64,000 nucleotides of DNA from Sideroxydans sp. (GTDB lineage Bacteria > Pseudomonadota > Gammaproteobacteria > Burkholderiales > Gallionellaceae): NCBI GenBank assembly GCA_028710605.1, contig JAQTTU010000002.1, positions 1 through 64,000 of the forward strand, written 5' to 3'. Below, piece by piece: positions 1 through 9,962 of the stretch. Within the stretch, counting starts at the first letter, position 1; each line of letters opens with the position of its first letter. The position numbers and the translations under genes are program-made. The notes beneath the pieces were generated by a model, which saw only the letters and a list, made by a program, of their open reading frames with translations, was not told the DNA's origin and searched no databases.

Positions 1-191
1 TGCTGTTCGCGGGCAACCTCACGCGCCAGCCGTATTTCGAAGGCCGCACTTACCGCATCAGCGGCGAGCTCACCAGTACCGATACGGTGATGAACAACAC
101 CCTTTGGATTGGCGTGTATCCCGGCCTTACCGAAGAGATGCTGAGTTTCGTGGTCGAGAAGATCGAGGCGTTCTTCGGCGTGAATTTTTAG
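1..191 (+). CDS. rfbH: RfbH-type CDP-4-keto-6-deoxy-D-glucose 3-dehydrase, C-terminal fragment
   Basis: The window opens inside this gene; only the last 63 codons are visible, ending in TAG at 189-191. The segment ([14 protein letters not shown], then [17 protein letters not shown]) matches my memory of the C-terminus of RfbH, the PMP/[2Fe-2S] enzyme that removes the 3-hydroxyl on the way to CDP-3,6-dideoxyhexoses. The next gene, a CDP-paratose 2-epimerase 17 bp downstream, acts later in the same pathway, which supports the call. Catalytic and cluster-binding residues lie outside the window, so activity cannot be judged. Confidence 0.8.
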   Translation, partial: LFAGNLTRQPYFEGRTYRISGELTSTDTVMNNTLWIGVYPGLTEEMLSFVVEKIEAFFGVNF

Positions 192-208
192 TTAGAAGGA
201 AACAACCA

Positions 209-1228
209 ATGAAACTATTGATAACCGGCGGATGCGGGTTTCTGGGCAGCAACCTGGCGGCAGAAGCACTGAAACGCGGCGACGAAGTCATCGTCTTCGA
301 CAATCTATCCCGCTTGGGAGCCACGGAGAATCAGGACTGGCTGCGCGGCCAGGGCGATTTCCGTTTCGTGCATGCCGACATCCGCAACCAGAACGACATT
401 ACCCGCATCGTCAAGGAAACCAAACCGGATGCCGTATTCCATTTGGCCGGACAAGTGGCGATGACCACCTCGATTGCCGATCCGCGCAAGGACTTCGAAA
501 TCAACGTGGTCGGCAGCCATAACCTGCTCGAAGCGGTGCGCGATTTCAGCCCCGAAACGGCGGTGCTATATTCTTCGACGAACAAAGTCTATGGCGACCT
601 CGAACAATTCACCTACACGGAAACAGACACGCGTTACGTGTGCGACCAGCATCCCAAAGGATTCGACGAGAAGATCACTCTGGATTTCCATTCACCCTAC
701 GGATGCTCCAAAGGCGCGGCGGATCAATACATGCTGGACTACGCGCGCATCTTCGGCTTAAACACCGTGGTGTTCCGCCATTCTTCGATGTATGGCGGCC
801 GCCAGTTCGCCACCTACGACCAAGGCTGGGTCGGCTGGTTCTGCCAGAAAGCGGATGAAGCCGCCAAAGGCAGCAAACAAAAATTCACCATTTCCGGCAA
901 CGGCAAACAAGTGCGCGACGTGCTGCATGCCGAGGACATCGTGAGCCTCTACTTTGACGCACTGTCGAAGATTGATTCCGTGTCGGGCAACGCGTTCAAC
1001 ATCGGCGGCGGGATAGAAGCAAGCCTGTCGTTGCTGGAATTGTTAACCCTGCTCGAATCCATCACCGGTGCGCAACTGAACTACGACAAACTTCCGCCGC
1101 GTGAAAGCGACCAGAAAGTGTTCGTGGCCGACGTGGCCAAGGCCGGGAAACTGCTGGGCTGGCAACCGAAGGTGGGTAGCCGCGACGGGGTGGGAAGAAT
1201 GATGGAATGGGTAAGCCGCAGCAAATGA
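209..1228 (+). CDS. tyv: CDP-paratose 2-epimerase (CDP-tyvelose synthesis)
   Basis: A 339-residue extended short-chain dehydrogenase that interconverts CDP-paratose and CDP-tyvelose in the cytoplasm. Visible are the Rossmann glycine motif GGCGFLG (residues 7-13), the YxxxK pair at Y164/K168 (YGCSK), and long blocks typical of Tyv/RfbE such as [22 protein letters not shown] and [12 protein letters not shown]. Length fits the family. I chose ATG 209 because AGAAGGA lies 8 bp upstream and the Rossmann strand starts at residue 2; an upstream in-frame extension lacks a ribosome site. The gene follows rfbH and overlaps the flippase by ATGA. Confidence 0.93.
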   Translation: MKLLITGGCGFLGSNLAAEALKRGDEVIVFDNLSRLGATENQDWLRGQGDFRFVHADIRNQNDITRIVKETKPDAVFHLAGQVAMTTSIADPRKDFEINVVGSHNLLEAVRDFSPETAVLYSSTNKVYGDLEQFTYTETDTRYVCDQHPKGFDEKITLDFHSPYGCSKGAADQYMLDYARIFGLNTVVFRHSSMYGGRQFATYDQGWVGWFCQKADEAAKGSKQKFTISGNGKQVRDVLHAEDIVSLYFDALSKIDSVSGNAFNIGGGIEASLSLLELLTLLESITGAQLNYDKLPPRESDQKVFVADVAKAGKLLGWQPKVGSRDGVGRMMEWVSRSK

Positions 1229-2556
1229 CGAAAACTGTCTCCCAGGAAAGATCGCGAAATTACTTGCGGCAAGTAAAGGGTTCGGCGGTATTTAAAGGGC
1301 TGGCTGTCGGCTGCTCGTTCTTGGCTGTCCCTTTGATGATTCATTATCTGGGCCAAGAACAATTCGGAGTCTGGTCCACCATGTTGTCCGTATTGACTTG
1401 GATCACCTATTTTGATTTGGGCTTGGGGAATGGCTTACGCAACAAACTGGCCGAGGCGCTTGCAAAGAATCAGCCTGATGAGGCTCGAAGTTATATTTCG
1501 TCCGCCTATAGTCTGATTGGGCTGATCTCACTCACGGTGTTTGTGATACTGGCACTCGCCGCTTTTATTGTGCCTTGGCAAAAGGTATTCAACACACAGT
1601 TACTTGGCACCGAGACATTGAGTTATGCCGTGTTGATAACCGGTTTTTTCATTGCCTTGAATTTTTGGGTAAGCCTGATTAACTCGGTGCTCAATGCGGT
1701 ACAAAAAACGTCATTCGTCGTAATGGGGCAATTTCTGGTCAGCGCGCTATCGCTAGTATTTGTTTATGTCCTAACCAAAACAACTGATGCATCGCTGCTC
1801 TATTTAACCACCGCATATGGTGTATCCATGGTTGGTGCGAATGCATTGTTGAGTGGCTGGTTCTACAAAGGCAATCATAGCCTGATCCCTAAACTGTCAT
1901 TGGATTTTAGTCATGTCCGTCCTTTGTTGAATTTGGGATTACAGTTTTTTGCGATTCAGATTGCAGTCCTGATTATCTATGCAACCAGCAAGATACTCAT
2001 TGCACAACTATACGGTCCTGAATTTGTAACCCAGTACGAAGTGGTGTTTAAACTATTCAGCATCATCACGATGGTCTATGGATTGGTGATGACACCGCTG
2101 TGGTCATCCTACACAGATGCATATCACCGGGAAGATATTGAATGGATCAAGTGGACATTAAAAAAACAGTTCGCAATATTTGGCATCATTGTATTGGCAG
2201 TGATTGTTCTGATTGCCGTAGCAAAACCGCTTATTGCATTGTGGGTGGGGAGTGAAGTAAATGTTTCGATGATGCTGGTCATCAGTATGGGGGGCTTCAT
2301 ATTGGTTTCAGTGTGGACCGGTATTTTCGCTTCATTCTTAAACGGGGTGGGTAAAATCAGAGTCTCGGTGATCGTATCTGTGGTAGCCATGTTTCTCAAC
2401 ATCCCTGCCAGCATCCTGCTGGCAAAATATACCTCGTTGGATGCAAGCGCCGTGGTGATCGGAACCATGATCGCGCTTCTGCCAGGTGTGTTTACCGGCC
2501 CTTATCAAACATACAAGATACTCACAGTAAAGGATGCCGGAATATGGAGCCGTTAG
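1225..2556 (+). CDS. wzx: Wzx-type O-antigen flippase
   Basis: About 443 residues, very hydrophobic, with roughly 12 predicted membrane segments and an N-terminal half typical of the polysaccharide-transport (MOP/PST) superfamily ([21 protein letters not shown], then [12 protein letters not shown]). It should flip the undecaprenyl-linked O unit across the inner membrane. I prefer ATG 1225, which overlaps the tyv stop as ATGA and suggests translational coupling; ATG 1207 is an alternative. The gene overlaps the next transferase by 13 bp. Base composition becomes visibly AT-richer here than in tyv, which suggests separate acquisition. No wzy polymerase was recognised in this half of the locus. 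Confidence 0.85.
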   Translation: MTKTVSQERSRNYLRQVKGSAVFKGLAVGCSFLAVPLMIHYLGQEQFGVWSTMLSVLTWITYFDLGLGNGLRNKLAEALAKNQPDEARSYISSAYSLIGLISLTVFVILALAAFIVPWQKVFNTQLLGTETLSYAVLITGFFIALNFWVSLINSVLNAVQKTSFVVMGQFLVSALSLVFVYVLTKTTDASLLYLTTAYGVSMVGANALLSGWFYKGNHSLIPKLSLDFSHVRPLLNLGLQFFAIQIAVLIIYATSKILIAQLYGPEFVTQYEVVFKLFSIITMVYGLVMTPLWSSYTDAYHREDIEWIKWTLKKQFAIFGIIVLAVIVLIAVAKPLIALWVGSEVNVSMMLVISMGGFILVSVWTGIFASFLNGVGKIRVSVIVSVVAMFLNIPASILLAKYTSLDASAVVIGTMIALLPGVFTGPYQTYKILTVKDAGIWSR

Positions 2557-3437
2557 TTAGCGTACTGATACCAACGTGCAACCGGCCAGAGCTATTGCTG
2601 AAGGCAATTAACTCCGCACTGTTGCAATCCTATAAGAATATTGAAGTGGTCGTATCGGACAACTCGAATACAACTGAAACGGAAGAGATGGTTCTCGGGA
2701 TTTCAGACCCGCGATTAGTTTATTCCAGAAACAAAGAAAATATCGGGCCAATCCTGAACTGGAGAAAAGCGCTAGAAATCGCGAAAGGGGAATATTGTGT
2801 ACTCCTGCCGGACGATGATTATTTGATCAATCCGTTTTATTTGGAAGAAGCTGTGAGTATCGCGCTTCGTTACGAAGTAAAACTAGTGATTCCTGACTGT
2901 ATTTTAGATAAACCAAACAATAAATCCGTTGGCTTATCCAGGTATTCAGGCATGATTGAAGGGCGATTATTTATTCAAAATAATTATTCAATTCCAACGA
3001 TTGCCAATTTATTTAATAGAAAATTGGCCATAAAGCTGGATGCCTTTCGGTCGAATGAAATTCTGTATGCGGATGTGGAGCTTTGGATGAGAATGATGTC
3101 ACTTGGCAAGGTATATTGCTATGATACTCCATCGGTATATTACTTATTTCATGGCGCAAATATCGTCACTAATTTGTCGCCCGATGTACTAGTCCGTAAC
3201 TCGAAATATATCCGAAGATCGGTTGATTCGTTCGCTAGTGAAGAATTAATTTACGAGCTAGTGTGCAGGTATGTTTTATTCGTGGATGACATATGCAAAT
3301 TAGCTGATTATGAATTCATCAAAAATGTTTTTTTCGAAAATGGAATCACGGTAAGTCCAGCTACACTGCTACTTGAATGCAAGTATGTCCGCGCCAAAGC
3401 TGGAATAAAAGCGGCAGTAAAGCGAATCGTGAAATAA
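2544..3437 (+). CDS. Family 2 glycosyltransferase (O-antigen)
   Basis: A 297-residue GT-A enzyme. It begins with the nucleotide-sugar-binding strand [18 protein letters not shown] and has an acidic PDDD motif near residues 89-92 for metal and nucleotide binding. It probably adds one sugar of the O unit on the cytoplasmic face; donor and acceptor cannot be read from sequence. It overlaps wzx by 13 bp and is followed after 3 bp by another family 2 enzyme with a similar N-terminus, so the two may be old duplicates. The coding sequence is markedly AT-rich. Confidence 0.88.
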   Translation: MEPLVSVLIPTCNRPELLLKAINSALLQSYKNIEVVVSDNSNTTETEEMVLGISDPRLVYSRNKENIGPILNWRKALEIAKGEYCVLLPDDDYLINPFYLEEAVSIALRYEVKLVIPDCILDKPNNKSVGLSRYSGMIEGRLFIQNNYSIPTIANLFNRKLAIKLDAFRSNEILYADVELWMRMMSLGKVYCYDTPSVYYLFHGANIVTNLSPDVLVRNSKYIRRSVDSFASEELIYELVCRYVLFVDDICKLADYEFIKNVFFENGITVSPATLLLECKYVRAKAGIKAAVKRIVK

Positions 3438-3440
3438 CAG

Positions 3441-4397
3441 ATGTCAAAATTTGCTCATCCTAAGGTTAGCATACTGATACCCGTTTATAACCGTGAAAAC
3501 CTCATCGGTGAGTGTATTGAGTCCGCCCTCGCGCAGACTGTATCCGATATTGAAGTGGTGGTGGTTGATAATGCAAGCACGGATGGAACATGGAAAATTT
3601 GCCAGCACTATGCAGTACAAGATCGGAGGGTGCGACTGTTTCGCAATGAGAGCAATATCGGGCCTGTTCGCAATTGGATTCGCTGTGCTCAAGAAGCGTA
3701 TGGACAATACAGCAAGATACTGTTCAGCGACGACTTGCTGGAGCCACGCTGTATTGAACTGATGCTTCAGCCATTTGAACTGCCGGACGTAGGTTTGGTA
3801 TTTTGTCCGGCAAAAATTGGCAAAACTAAGGAGGCTTCAGTAGTTGTCTATTCTTTGGGAGAGCGGGCATTGTTGAGCCAGCACAAGTACCGCGATCTGA
3901 TCTTGGCAGGAAAGGTATCTGTTAGTCCGGGAGCTGCGATGTTGCGTACAGCAGACCTAAAAAAAAACCTTCATACATCTTTCCCTACCAGCACTCCCCG
4001 CCCATTTGAAAGGCATGGTGCTGGACCTGATGTAATGATTTTGCTTCTCACCGCTTCACAATATTTGAAGGTTGCGTATTTGGAAGAGCCCCTAGTATTT
4101 TTTCGTAACCATGCAGAATCGTTTTCTGCGGCAAATACAAATAACTCAGTTTCCGAAAGTTATATTTCGGCTATCGCTTATCATCTAAAGAATGCTTGTG
4201 GGGGCAAATATTGGATGCGATATTTGTCCGGAATGTGGTTGGTTGAAACAATACGGGCTAAGCGCTGGGTTAATCCTAGATTGTTTCTGAAAACGAATGA
4301 GGGAGAGGGTTCAATAAAGGAAATCCTTGCAGGCATGCTATTTGTTATCCGATACATCGCGAGTAAGCTGATCCGAAAAGTAATAACTAAACAATAG
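3441..4397 (+). CDS. Family 2 glycosyltransferase (O-antigen)
   Basis: A 318-residue GT-A transferase with the N-terminal motif VSILIPVYNRENLIGECIES, then VVDNASTDGTW and the acidic FSDDLLEP segment. The C-terminal third is specific to this protein and probably determines the acceptor. It lies 3 bp after the previous transferase, and the paralogous NIGP(I/V)xNW motif in both supports common descent. Predicted role: transfer of one O-unit sugar at the inner membrane; the sugar is unknown. Confidence 0.87.
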   Translation: MSKFAHPKVSILIPVYNRENLIGECIESALAQTVSDIEVVVVDNASTDGTWKICQHYAVQDRRVRLFRNESNIGPVRNWIRCAQEAYGQYSKILFSDDLLEPRCIELMLQPFELPDVGLVFCPAKIGKTKEASVVVYSLGERALLSQHKYRDLILAGKVSVSPGAAMLRTADLKKNLHTSFPTSTPRPFERHGAGPDVMILLLTASQYLKVAYLEEPLVFFRNHAESFSAANTNNSVSESYISAIAYHLKNACGGKYWMRYLSGMWLVETIRAKRWVNPRLFLKTNEGEGSIKEILAGMLFVIRYIASKLIRKVITKQ

Positions 4398-4412
4398 AGG
4401 CACTTTAATTAT

Positions 4413-5243
4413 ATGCGCGGGAATTTTACGGTTGTAACGCCAAACTTCAATATGGGGAGCTACTTGGAAGAAACGATCCAGTCGGTGTTGTTGAACTTGA
4501 AGCCGGGAGATGAATATTTCATTGTTGACGGCGGCTCAACAGACGAAAGCCTAGAAGTTATTCGGCGATATGAAGACAAGATAACCGGGTGGGTAAGCGA
4601 AAATGACCACGGTTATGCCGATGCAATATCAAAAGGGTTGGCAAAGGCGACATCTGAATACTTATGCTGGATAAATTGCGGAGATTTGCTTTTGGCAGGT
4701 GCTTTGGAACTGGCGCGAGATAAACTGAATTCATTGAATGCAGAAATGATTTTTGGTGACGACCTGTACTTCGATGACAAGGGGGTCGTCGTTAGAACGA
4801 CCAATGGCCATGCGGACAATCTGGCGAATTTAATGCTTTATGGGGGGTGGACACCCTTACAAGATGCGTGTTTTTGGAAAAGAACACTATACGAAAGAAT
4901 CGGCGGAATTGATTCAACTTTGAAATATGCTGCCGATTATGATCTGTTTCTGCGCATGAGTTTGCATGGCAAATGCCAATACGTTTCGGCGATTTTTAGC
5001 GCTTTTAGACAACACGAAGGACAAACCTCCATAAAACACGTGAAAGGATATAAGCGCGAGAGAATGCTATGCCGCTATAGGGAAATAAATATTCACTCGG
5101 ATTCAACGTGGAAAAAGTTAGTACTGAATACATACTATTGGTGGAAAGTAAGATGGCGGGTGAGGATGCAAGGAGCTAATCGCCGGATGAGCCATTTAGC
5201 CGGGCATCAGGCAAAGACTGTTCCCTGCCAAATTTCGAGATGA
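4413..5243 (+). CDS. Family 2 glycosyltransferase (WcaA-like)
   Basis: A 276-residue GT-A enzyme with FTVVTPNFNMGSYLEETI, FIVDGGSTDES and WINCGD at the metal-site position (a CGD triplet instead of classical DXD), followed by EMIFGDDLYFDD. The VSENDHGYADAISKGL segment is common in the colanic-acid WcaA-type subgroup. It sits 15 bp after the preceding transferase, and its stop is followed directly by the next start. The exact sugar is unknown. Confidence 0.85.
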   Translation: MRGNFTVVTPNFNMGSYLEETIQSVLLNLKPGDEYFIVDGGSTDESLEVIRRYEDKITGWVSENDHGYADAISKGLAKATSEYLCWINCGDLLLAGALELARDKLNSLNAEMIFGDDLYFDDKGVVVRTTNGHADNLANLMLYGGWTPLQDACFWKRTLYERIGGIDSTLKYAADYDLFLRMSLHGKCQYVSAIFSAFRQHEGQTSIKHVKGYKRERMLCRYREINIHSDSTWKKLVLNTYYWWKVRWRVRMQGANRRMSHLAGHQAKTVPCQISR

Positions 5244-6002
5244 ATGAAGTATATGAAACTAAAAAAACTATTGAAGAACTGGCTTCATCCATTTTTGTAT
5301 CCAATGCCATTAATCGGATTGTTTTACCTGCCACGGTATTTTGCACATTGGTTCAAATACAGTAAGGCGGCCAAAGACCAGCGAATTCGCTTGTTGGATT
5401 TGCAACCTTGCTTGAGCGACTGGACTACGCATACGCCCTTCGATGCGCACTATTTTTATCAGGGTGCTTGGCTCGCCAGACGTGTCTGTGCCGCGAAGAT
5501 TACCAAGCATGTGGATATTGGATCCAGCGTCCTCACTATCAGTGTGCTCAGCGCGCACGTTGAAACCGTATTTGTCGATTATCGACCGTTGAAAGTATCA
5601 CTTCCGGGGCTGACATCGATTGCGGGAAATATTCTTGATTTGTCATTTGCAGACGATTCAATCGAATCCATATCCTGTCTTCACGTGATCGAGCATATCG
5701 GACTTGGCCGTTATGGTGATCCGCTTGATCCTCAAGGGAGTGTAAAGGCTGCCCATGAGTTGCAACGAGTGGCGAGCCGCAACGGAAACTTGTTCCTGTC
5801 GTTGCCCATTGGCCGAGAGCGTGTTTGCTTTAATGCTCACAGAGTGCATTCGCCGATCACGGTATTGAAGATGTTTTCCATGATGAAGCTGGTCGAGTTT
5901 TCATACGTGGATGATGCAGGCCAATTCCATGAAAACAAACCCGTAGAAGACGCGGTTGGTCTCGAATATGGATGCGGAATGTTTCATTTCCAAAAACTGT
6001 GA
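5244..6002 (+). CDS. DUF268 family protein, methyltransferase-like
   Basis: A 252-residue protein I place in DUF268, a family common in polysaccharide loci. The centre resembles a class I methyltransferase fold without a clean SAM glycine motif: HVDIGSS, then FVDYRPL, then DDSIESISCLHVIEHIGLG, the latter typical of SAM-dependent enzymes. It ends in GCGMFHFQKL, as family members do. It may modify a sugar or act as an accessory protein; the function is not established. The ATG follows the preceding stop without a gap, consistent with coupled translation. Confidence 0.7.
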   Translation: MKYMKLKKLLKNWLHPFLYPMPLIGLFYLPRYFAHWFKYSKAAKDQRIRLLDLQPCLSDWTTHTPFDAHYFYQGAWLARRVCAAKITKHVDIGSSVLTISVLSAHVETVFVDYRPLKVSLPGLTSIAGNILDLSFADDSIESISCLHVIEHIGLGRYGDPLDPQGSVKAAHELQRVASRNGNLFLSLPIGRERVCFNAHRVHSPITVLKMFSMMKLVEFSYVDDAGQFHENKPVEDAVGLEYGCGMFHFQKL

Positions 6003-6041
6003 AAACAAGCGTGAAGACAAGTATTTCATTTCAGGACGAGC

Positions 6042-6920
6042 ATGGTCATTAGCCATATTCTTGGAGGCATCGGGAATCAGATGTTCCAGTACGCTGCCGG
6101 GCGCGCGCTTTCGCATTCAAACGGTCAGCGCTTTCTCCTTGATTTAAGCGATTTCTCAAATTACCGGCTGCATCACGGGTTTGAATTAAGCCGGGTATTC
6201 AACGTGAATGCTGAAATTGCGTCGCCAGCAACTCTGCATGAGATGCTGGGATGGAGAGCAAACCGCTGGTCGAAAAGAATGTTGAGGCGACCGCAGCTTG
6301 CGTGGTTTAGGGGCAAGAGGTTTAAGGTCGAGCCGCATTTCAATTACTGGCATGATTTCAATAAACTGAAAGACGATTGTTATTTGTATGGTTACTGGCA
6401 ATCGGAACAATACTTCAATCAATATGAAAGCCTCATCCGTCAGGATTTTACTTTTCGGGAGCAACTTGGCGGGCGCAATGCCGAATTGGCATTGGAAATG
6501 GCGAATACGCAGTCAGTCAGTCTGCATGTTCGTCGCGGAGACTATGTTAGCAACCCCAAGAACCGCAATGTGCTGGAAGTGTGTTCGCTAGATTACTACC
6601 GCAAGGCGATTGCTTATGTCGCAGAGCGCGTTGAACGGCTTGTGTTTTATGTTTTCTCGGATGATATGGCGTGGGTAAAACAGAATTTACCAGTGGGATT
6701 TCCCTGCGTGTATGTGGAGCATAACCGTCAGCAAGAAAGCTACAGAGATATGCAGTTGATGAGCTTATGCCGACACCATGTCATTGCCAACAGTTCGTTC
6801 AGCTGGTGGGGAGCTTGGCTAAACGCTAACCCGGACAAGTTGGTTATTGCTCCACAGAGTTGGTTCCGCAGCGGAAATAACGATTGCGATTTGATTCCCG
6901 GGGATTGGGTGCGGCTTTGA
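6042..6920 (+). CDS. Alpha-1,2-fucosyltransferase (GT11)
   Basis: A 292-residue GT11 enzyme that moves L-fucose from GDP-fucose to a galactose 2-hydroxyl. Family landmarks are visible: the N-terminal GGIGNQMFQYAAGRAL, the HVRRGDY motif that contacts GDP-fucose (HxRRxD), and the C-terminal SSFSWWGAWLN block. The ATG at 6042 has AGGACG upstream. It implies fucose in the O chain, although GDP-fucose synthesis genes are not in this window. The family also covers blood-group-mimicking transferases, so acceptor specificity needs testing. Confidence 0.92.
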   Translation: MVISHILGGIGNQMFQYAAGRALSHSNGQRFLLDLSDFSNYRLHHGFELSRVFNVNAEIASPATLHEMLGWRANRWSKRMLRRPQLAWFRGKRFKVEPHFNYWHDFNKLKDDCYLYGYWQSEQYFNQYESLIRQDFTFREQLGGRNAELALEMANTQSVSLHVRRGDYVSNPKNRNVLEVCSLDYYRKAIAYVAERVERLVFYVFSDDMAWVKQNLPVGFPCVYVEHNRQQESYRDMQLMSLCRHHVIANSSFSWWGAWLNANPDKLVIAPQSWFRSGNNDCDLIPGDWVRL

Positions 6921-7756
6921 ACGATCTGAAAAAATCAGGGGATAAAAAACTTGCACCGGTAAGTGTAATTATTCCGTGTTATCGCTGCGCCAACACCATT
7001 CAACGCGCAGTAGATTCGGTAACCGCACAAACTATGCCCGCTCAAGAGATCATACTGATTGATGATTTCAGTAATGATGAAAAGAAAACGCTAAATACAC
7101 TGGATTGCTTGCGGCAGAAGTATCAAAAATCAAACATAAAAATTTTGCGCCTAGAAAAAAACTGCGGGCCTGGCAGTGCACGCAATGCAGGATGGGATGT
7201 GGCGACACAACCCTACCTTGCGTTTTTGGATGCGGACGATAGCTGGCATCCGAATAAACTCGAAATCCAATACCAATGGATGGCTGCGCACCCGAATGTT
7301 GTATTGTCAGGGCATCAGAGCGTGAAGATTGCGATAGACGCAACTTTACCGATACTGCCGGAAAAATTGTCGGCTCGTAGCGTGAATCGAAGCAGGCTGA
7401 TTTTTTCAAATTGCTTTCCAACCCGTTCTGTCATGCTAAAGCGAGAAATCACTCCCAGATTTATTCCAGGGAAACGCTATGCAGAAGATTATTTACTGTG
7501 GCTTACGATTGTGTTCGGGGGACAGCCGGCTTATGTGCTGAATATGCCGATGGCGTATTCCTTCAAGGAAGAATTTGGTGAAGGAGGATTGACAGGTAAT
7601 TTATGGAAAACTCAGCGAGGGGTGCTGGATACTTATCAAAGGCTTTATAAGACAGGTCTGATTTCAAATCCCGTACTAATTTTGATAATGGGCTTTTCCA
7701 CACTGAAATACTTTCGGAGATGGCTGATTGTCAGATGTCGGTCTGCCCTTAACTAA
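6917..7756 (+). CDS. Family 2 glycosyltransferase with TTG start
   Basis: A GT-A protein of about 279 residues with PVSVIIPCYRCANTIQRAVD and LDADDSWHPNKLE (DXD). No ATG lies near the conserved N-terminus. I infer TTG at 6917, whose last two bases are the start of the preceding TGA, giving a TTGA overlap and coupling to the fucosyltransferase; TTG 6884 in the same frame is the alternative. A run of hydrophobic and basic residues closes the protein (ILIMGFSTLKYFRRWL), suggesting membrane contact. Sugar specificity is unknown. Confidence 0.82.
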   Translation: MNDLKKSGDKKLAPVSVIIPCYRCANTIQRAVDSVTAQTMPAQEIILIDDFSNDEKKTLNTLDCLRQKYQKSNIKILRLEKNCGPGSARNAGWDVATQPYLAFLDADDSWHPNKLEIQYQWMAAHPNVVLSGHQSVKIAIDATLPILPEKLSARSVNRSRLIFSNCFPTRSVMLKREITPRFIPGKRYAEDYLLWLTIVFGGQPAYVLNMPMAYSFKEEFGEGGLTGNLWKTQRGVLDTYQRLYKTGLISNPVLILIMGFSTLKYFRRWLIVRCRSALN

Positions 7757-7782
7757 GGCCAAAAGTTTTTTCTGCAAAATTC

Positions 7783-9003
7783 ATGACCGCGACATCGCCA
7801 CAATCAAGTCAAAATAATTCAGCCAGACTGGACAGATTTCGCATAGCGCGAATTTCCACCGTACCCTTCTTCGTGGTAGCTCAACTCAAACAACAAATTG
7901 CAGCGCTGGGCGAGCAGGGCGCAACAGTTACCGTGGTGGCCAGCGATGAGCCGGAGATGTCATTGCTGCACGGGTTGCCCGGTGTGAGCTGCGTTGCCAT
8001 TGATATTCCGCGCTCCATTGCGCCGTGGCGTGATTTGCGCGCGCTGATTCAACTATTTCTTTTCTTCAAGCGCGAACGCATACAGATCGCGCACTCCACC
8101 ACGCCCAAGGCCGGTTTGCTAACCGCATTGGCAGCGTTCTTCGCCGGGGTGCCGGTGCGTTTGCACACGTTCACCGGCCAGCCTTGGGTGACCATGCACG
8201 GCGCGAAACGCTGGCTGGCGCGTGCCAGCGACAAATTGATCGGCAGGCTGAACACGCGCTGTTATACCGACAGCGCTAGCCAAAGACAGTATCTGCTTGA
8301 GCAGGGAATCATGGACGAAAGCCAGGTGTTCGTCGTCGGCGCAGGATCGCTGGCCGGCGTGGATATGCGGCGTTTTGACCGCGAGCGGTTTAGCGCAAGC
8401 CAATGCGCGACAATGCGGCAGTCGCTGGGTATTGCGCATGACGCGCCTGTGTTGTTGTTTGTCGGGCGTATCACCGTCGATAAAGGGGTGGGCGAGTTAC
8501 TGCGGGCATTCGCGGCAATCAAGGCTTCCGGCAGCAACGCGCATCTGGTGTTCGTGGGGCGCTTTGATGCGGATAGCGGCGTGGCGGGTGCGATTGCACC
8601 AGGCGATATTGAACGTCTTGCCGACACGCACATCGTCGGTTATACGGAATGCCCGGAGGCCTATATGGCGATCGCCGATATGCTGTGTTTGCCCAGCTAC
8701 CGCGAAGGTTTCGGCACGGTGGTGATCGAAGCCGCCGCGATGGGTGTGCCGACTGTCGGAACCAATATCTACGGCCTGTCGGATGCCGTGGAACAGGGCA
8801 CAACAGGACTATTGGTTTCGCCGCGCAACGACGGCGAGCTGACAGCCGCGTTGAAGAGGCTGCTCGACGACAAAGCGTTGAGGATGCGTATGGGTGCGGC
8901 TGCCAGGCAGCGCGCCGCAACTCTGTTTGATTCCGGTAAAGTGAGTCAACTGCTGGTGGATGAATATTGTTTTCTTTTGCAAAAAACGGGTGTGGTGAAA
9001 TGA
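7783..9003 (+). CDS. Family 4 glycosyltransferase
   Basis: A 406-residue GT-B retaining transferase. The N-terminal half has acceptor-domain features (HSTTPKAGLLTALAAFFAGV). The C-terminal half shows the donor site: LFVGRITVDKGVGELLRAF and the EX7E signature in REGFGTVVIEAAAMGVP. Composition returns to the GC-richer background, unlike the preceding AT-rich block. It overlaps the next epimerase as ATGA. This position, just before wbpV-wbpL-wbpM, is often held by the transferase that adds the second sugar; that role is an inference. Confidence 0.87.
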   Translation: MTATSPQSSQNNSARLDRFRIARISTVPFFVVAQLKQQIAALGEQGATVTVVASDEPEMSLLHGLPGVSCVAIDIPRSIAPWRDLRALIQLFLFFKRERIQIAHSTTPKAGLLTALAAFFAGVPVRLHTFTGQPWVTMHGAKRWLARASDKLIGRLNTRCYTDSASQRQYLLEQGIMDESQVFVVGAGSLAGVDMRRFDRERFSASQCATMRQSLGIAHDAPVLLFVGRITVDKGVGELLRAFAAIKASGSNAHLVFVGRFDADSGVAGAIAPGDIERLADTHIVGYTECPEAYMAIADMLCLPSYREGFGTVVIEAAAMGVPTVGTNIYGLSDAVEQGTTGLLVSPRNDGELTAALKRLLDDKALRMRMGAAARQRAATLFDSGKVSQLLVDEYCFLLQKTGVVK

Positions 9004-9962
9004 GCAAAGCAGTTTTGGTAACGGGCAGCAGCGGTTTTGTCGGGCGCGAACTTTGCGTGGAACTGGTGCGCCACCAATTTTCCGTGACGGCTGCAATGCG
9101 CGGCGAAGCGCCGGAGCTAGCGGCGCAGTACACGCTGGCGCGCATTGCGGATATCGGGCCGGATACTGATTGGACAGCAGCGCTTCAGGGCGTTGAAGTT
9201 GTCATTCACCTCGCCGCGCGCGTCCATGTCATGCGCGACCATGCTCTCGATCCGCTAAGCGAATTCCGCCGCACCAACGCGGCAGGCACCGAGCATCTGG
9301 CGCGCTGTGCGGCTGCCGCCGGGGTGAAGCGGTTGGTGTATGTCAGTTCGATCAAAGTGAACGGCGAAGAAACCGTAAATGGTCATCGTTACTCGGAACA
9401 AGATATTCCCGCGCCGCAAGACCCCTACGGCATTTCCAAATCGGAAGCCGAACTGGCGGTGCAGCGCGTGGCACAGGAAACCGGATTGGAAGTGGTGATT
9501 GTGCGTCCGCCGCTGATTTACGGCGCGGAAGTAAAAGGCAACTTCATTCAAATGATGAAAGTGGTCGCGCGCGGCATCCCGTTGCCTCTGGGCGCGCTGC
9601 ATAACCGGCGCGACTTGTTGTACGTGGGCAATCTGGCGGATGCCTTGATCGCCTGCGCCACCCACCCTGCCGCCGCCGGGCAAACTTATGTGCTGTGCGA
9701 TGGCGAGCCAGTTTCGACTTCCGAATTGCTCCAGCGTTTGGCGCAGGCGCTGGGTGTTTCGCCGCGTCTGTTTCCCTTTCCGACATCACTGCTGGAACTG
9801 GCGGGAAAGTTGGGCGGCAAATCGGATCAGATAAATCGTTTGTTGGGTTCGCTGCAAATCGACAGTGCTAAAATCCGCCGCGAACTTAACTGGACACCGC
9901 CGTTTACCATGCAGCAAGGACTGCAAGCCACTGCCGAGTGGTATCTGAATTCCCGCAAATGA
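9000..9962 (+). CDS. wbpV: WbpV-like NDP-sugar epimerase/4-reductase
   Basis: A 320-residue SDR with GSSGFVG (residues 10-16) and the YGISKSEAE active-site segment (YxxxK). Order and sequence resemble the wbpV-wbpL-wbpM end of Pseudomonas O-antigen loci, where the enzyme reduces UDP-4-keto-6-deoxy-GlcNAc to UDP-QuiNAc (a FucNAc product is the close alternative). The start at ATG 9000 overlaps the previous stop; the gene is coupled to wbpL by another ATGA at 9959. Product stereochemistry cannot be settled from sequence. Confidence 0.82.
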   Translation: MSKAVLVTGSSGFVGRELCVELVRHQFSVTAAMRGEAPELAAQYTLARIADIGPDTDWTAALQGVEVVIHLAARVHVMRDHALDPLSEFRRTNAAGTEHLARCAAAAGVKRLVYVSSIKVNGEETVNGHRYSEQDIPAPQDPYGISKSEAELAVQRVAQETGLEVVIVRPPLIYGAEVKGNFIQMMKVVARGIPLPLGALHNRRDLLYVGNLADALIACATHPAAAGQTYVLCDGEPVSTSELLQRLAQALGVSPRLFPFPTSLLELAGKLGGKSDQINRLLGSLQIDSAKIRRELNWTPPFTMQQGLQATAEWYLNSRK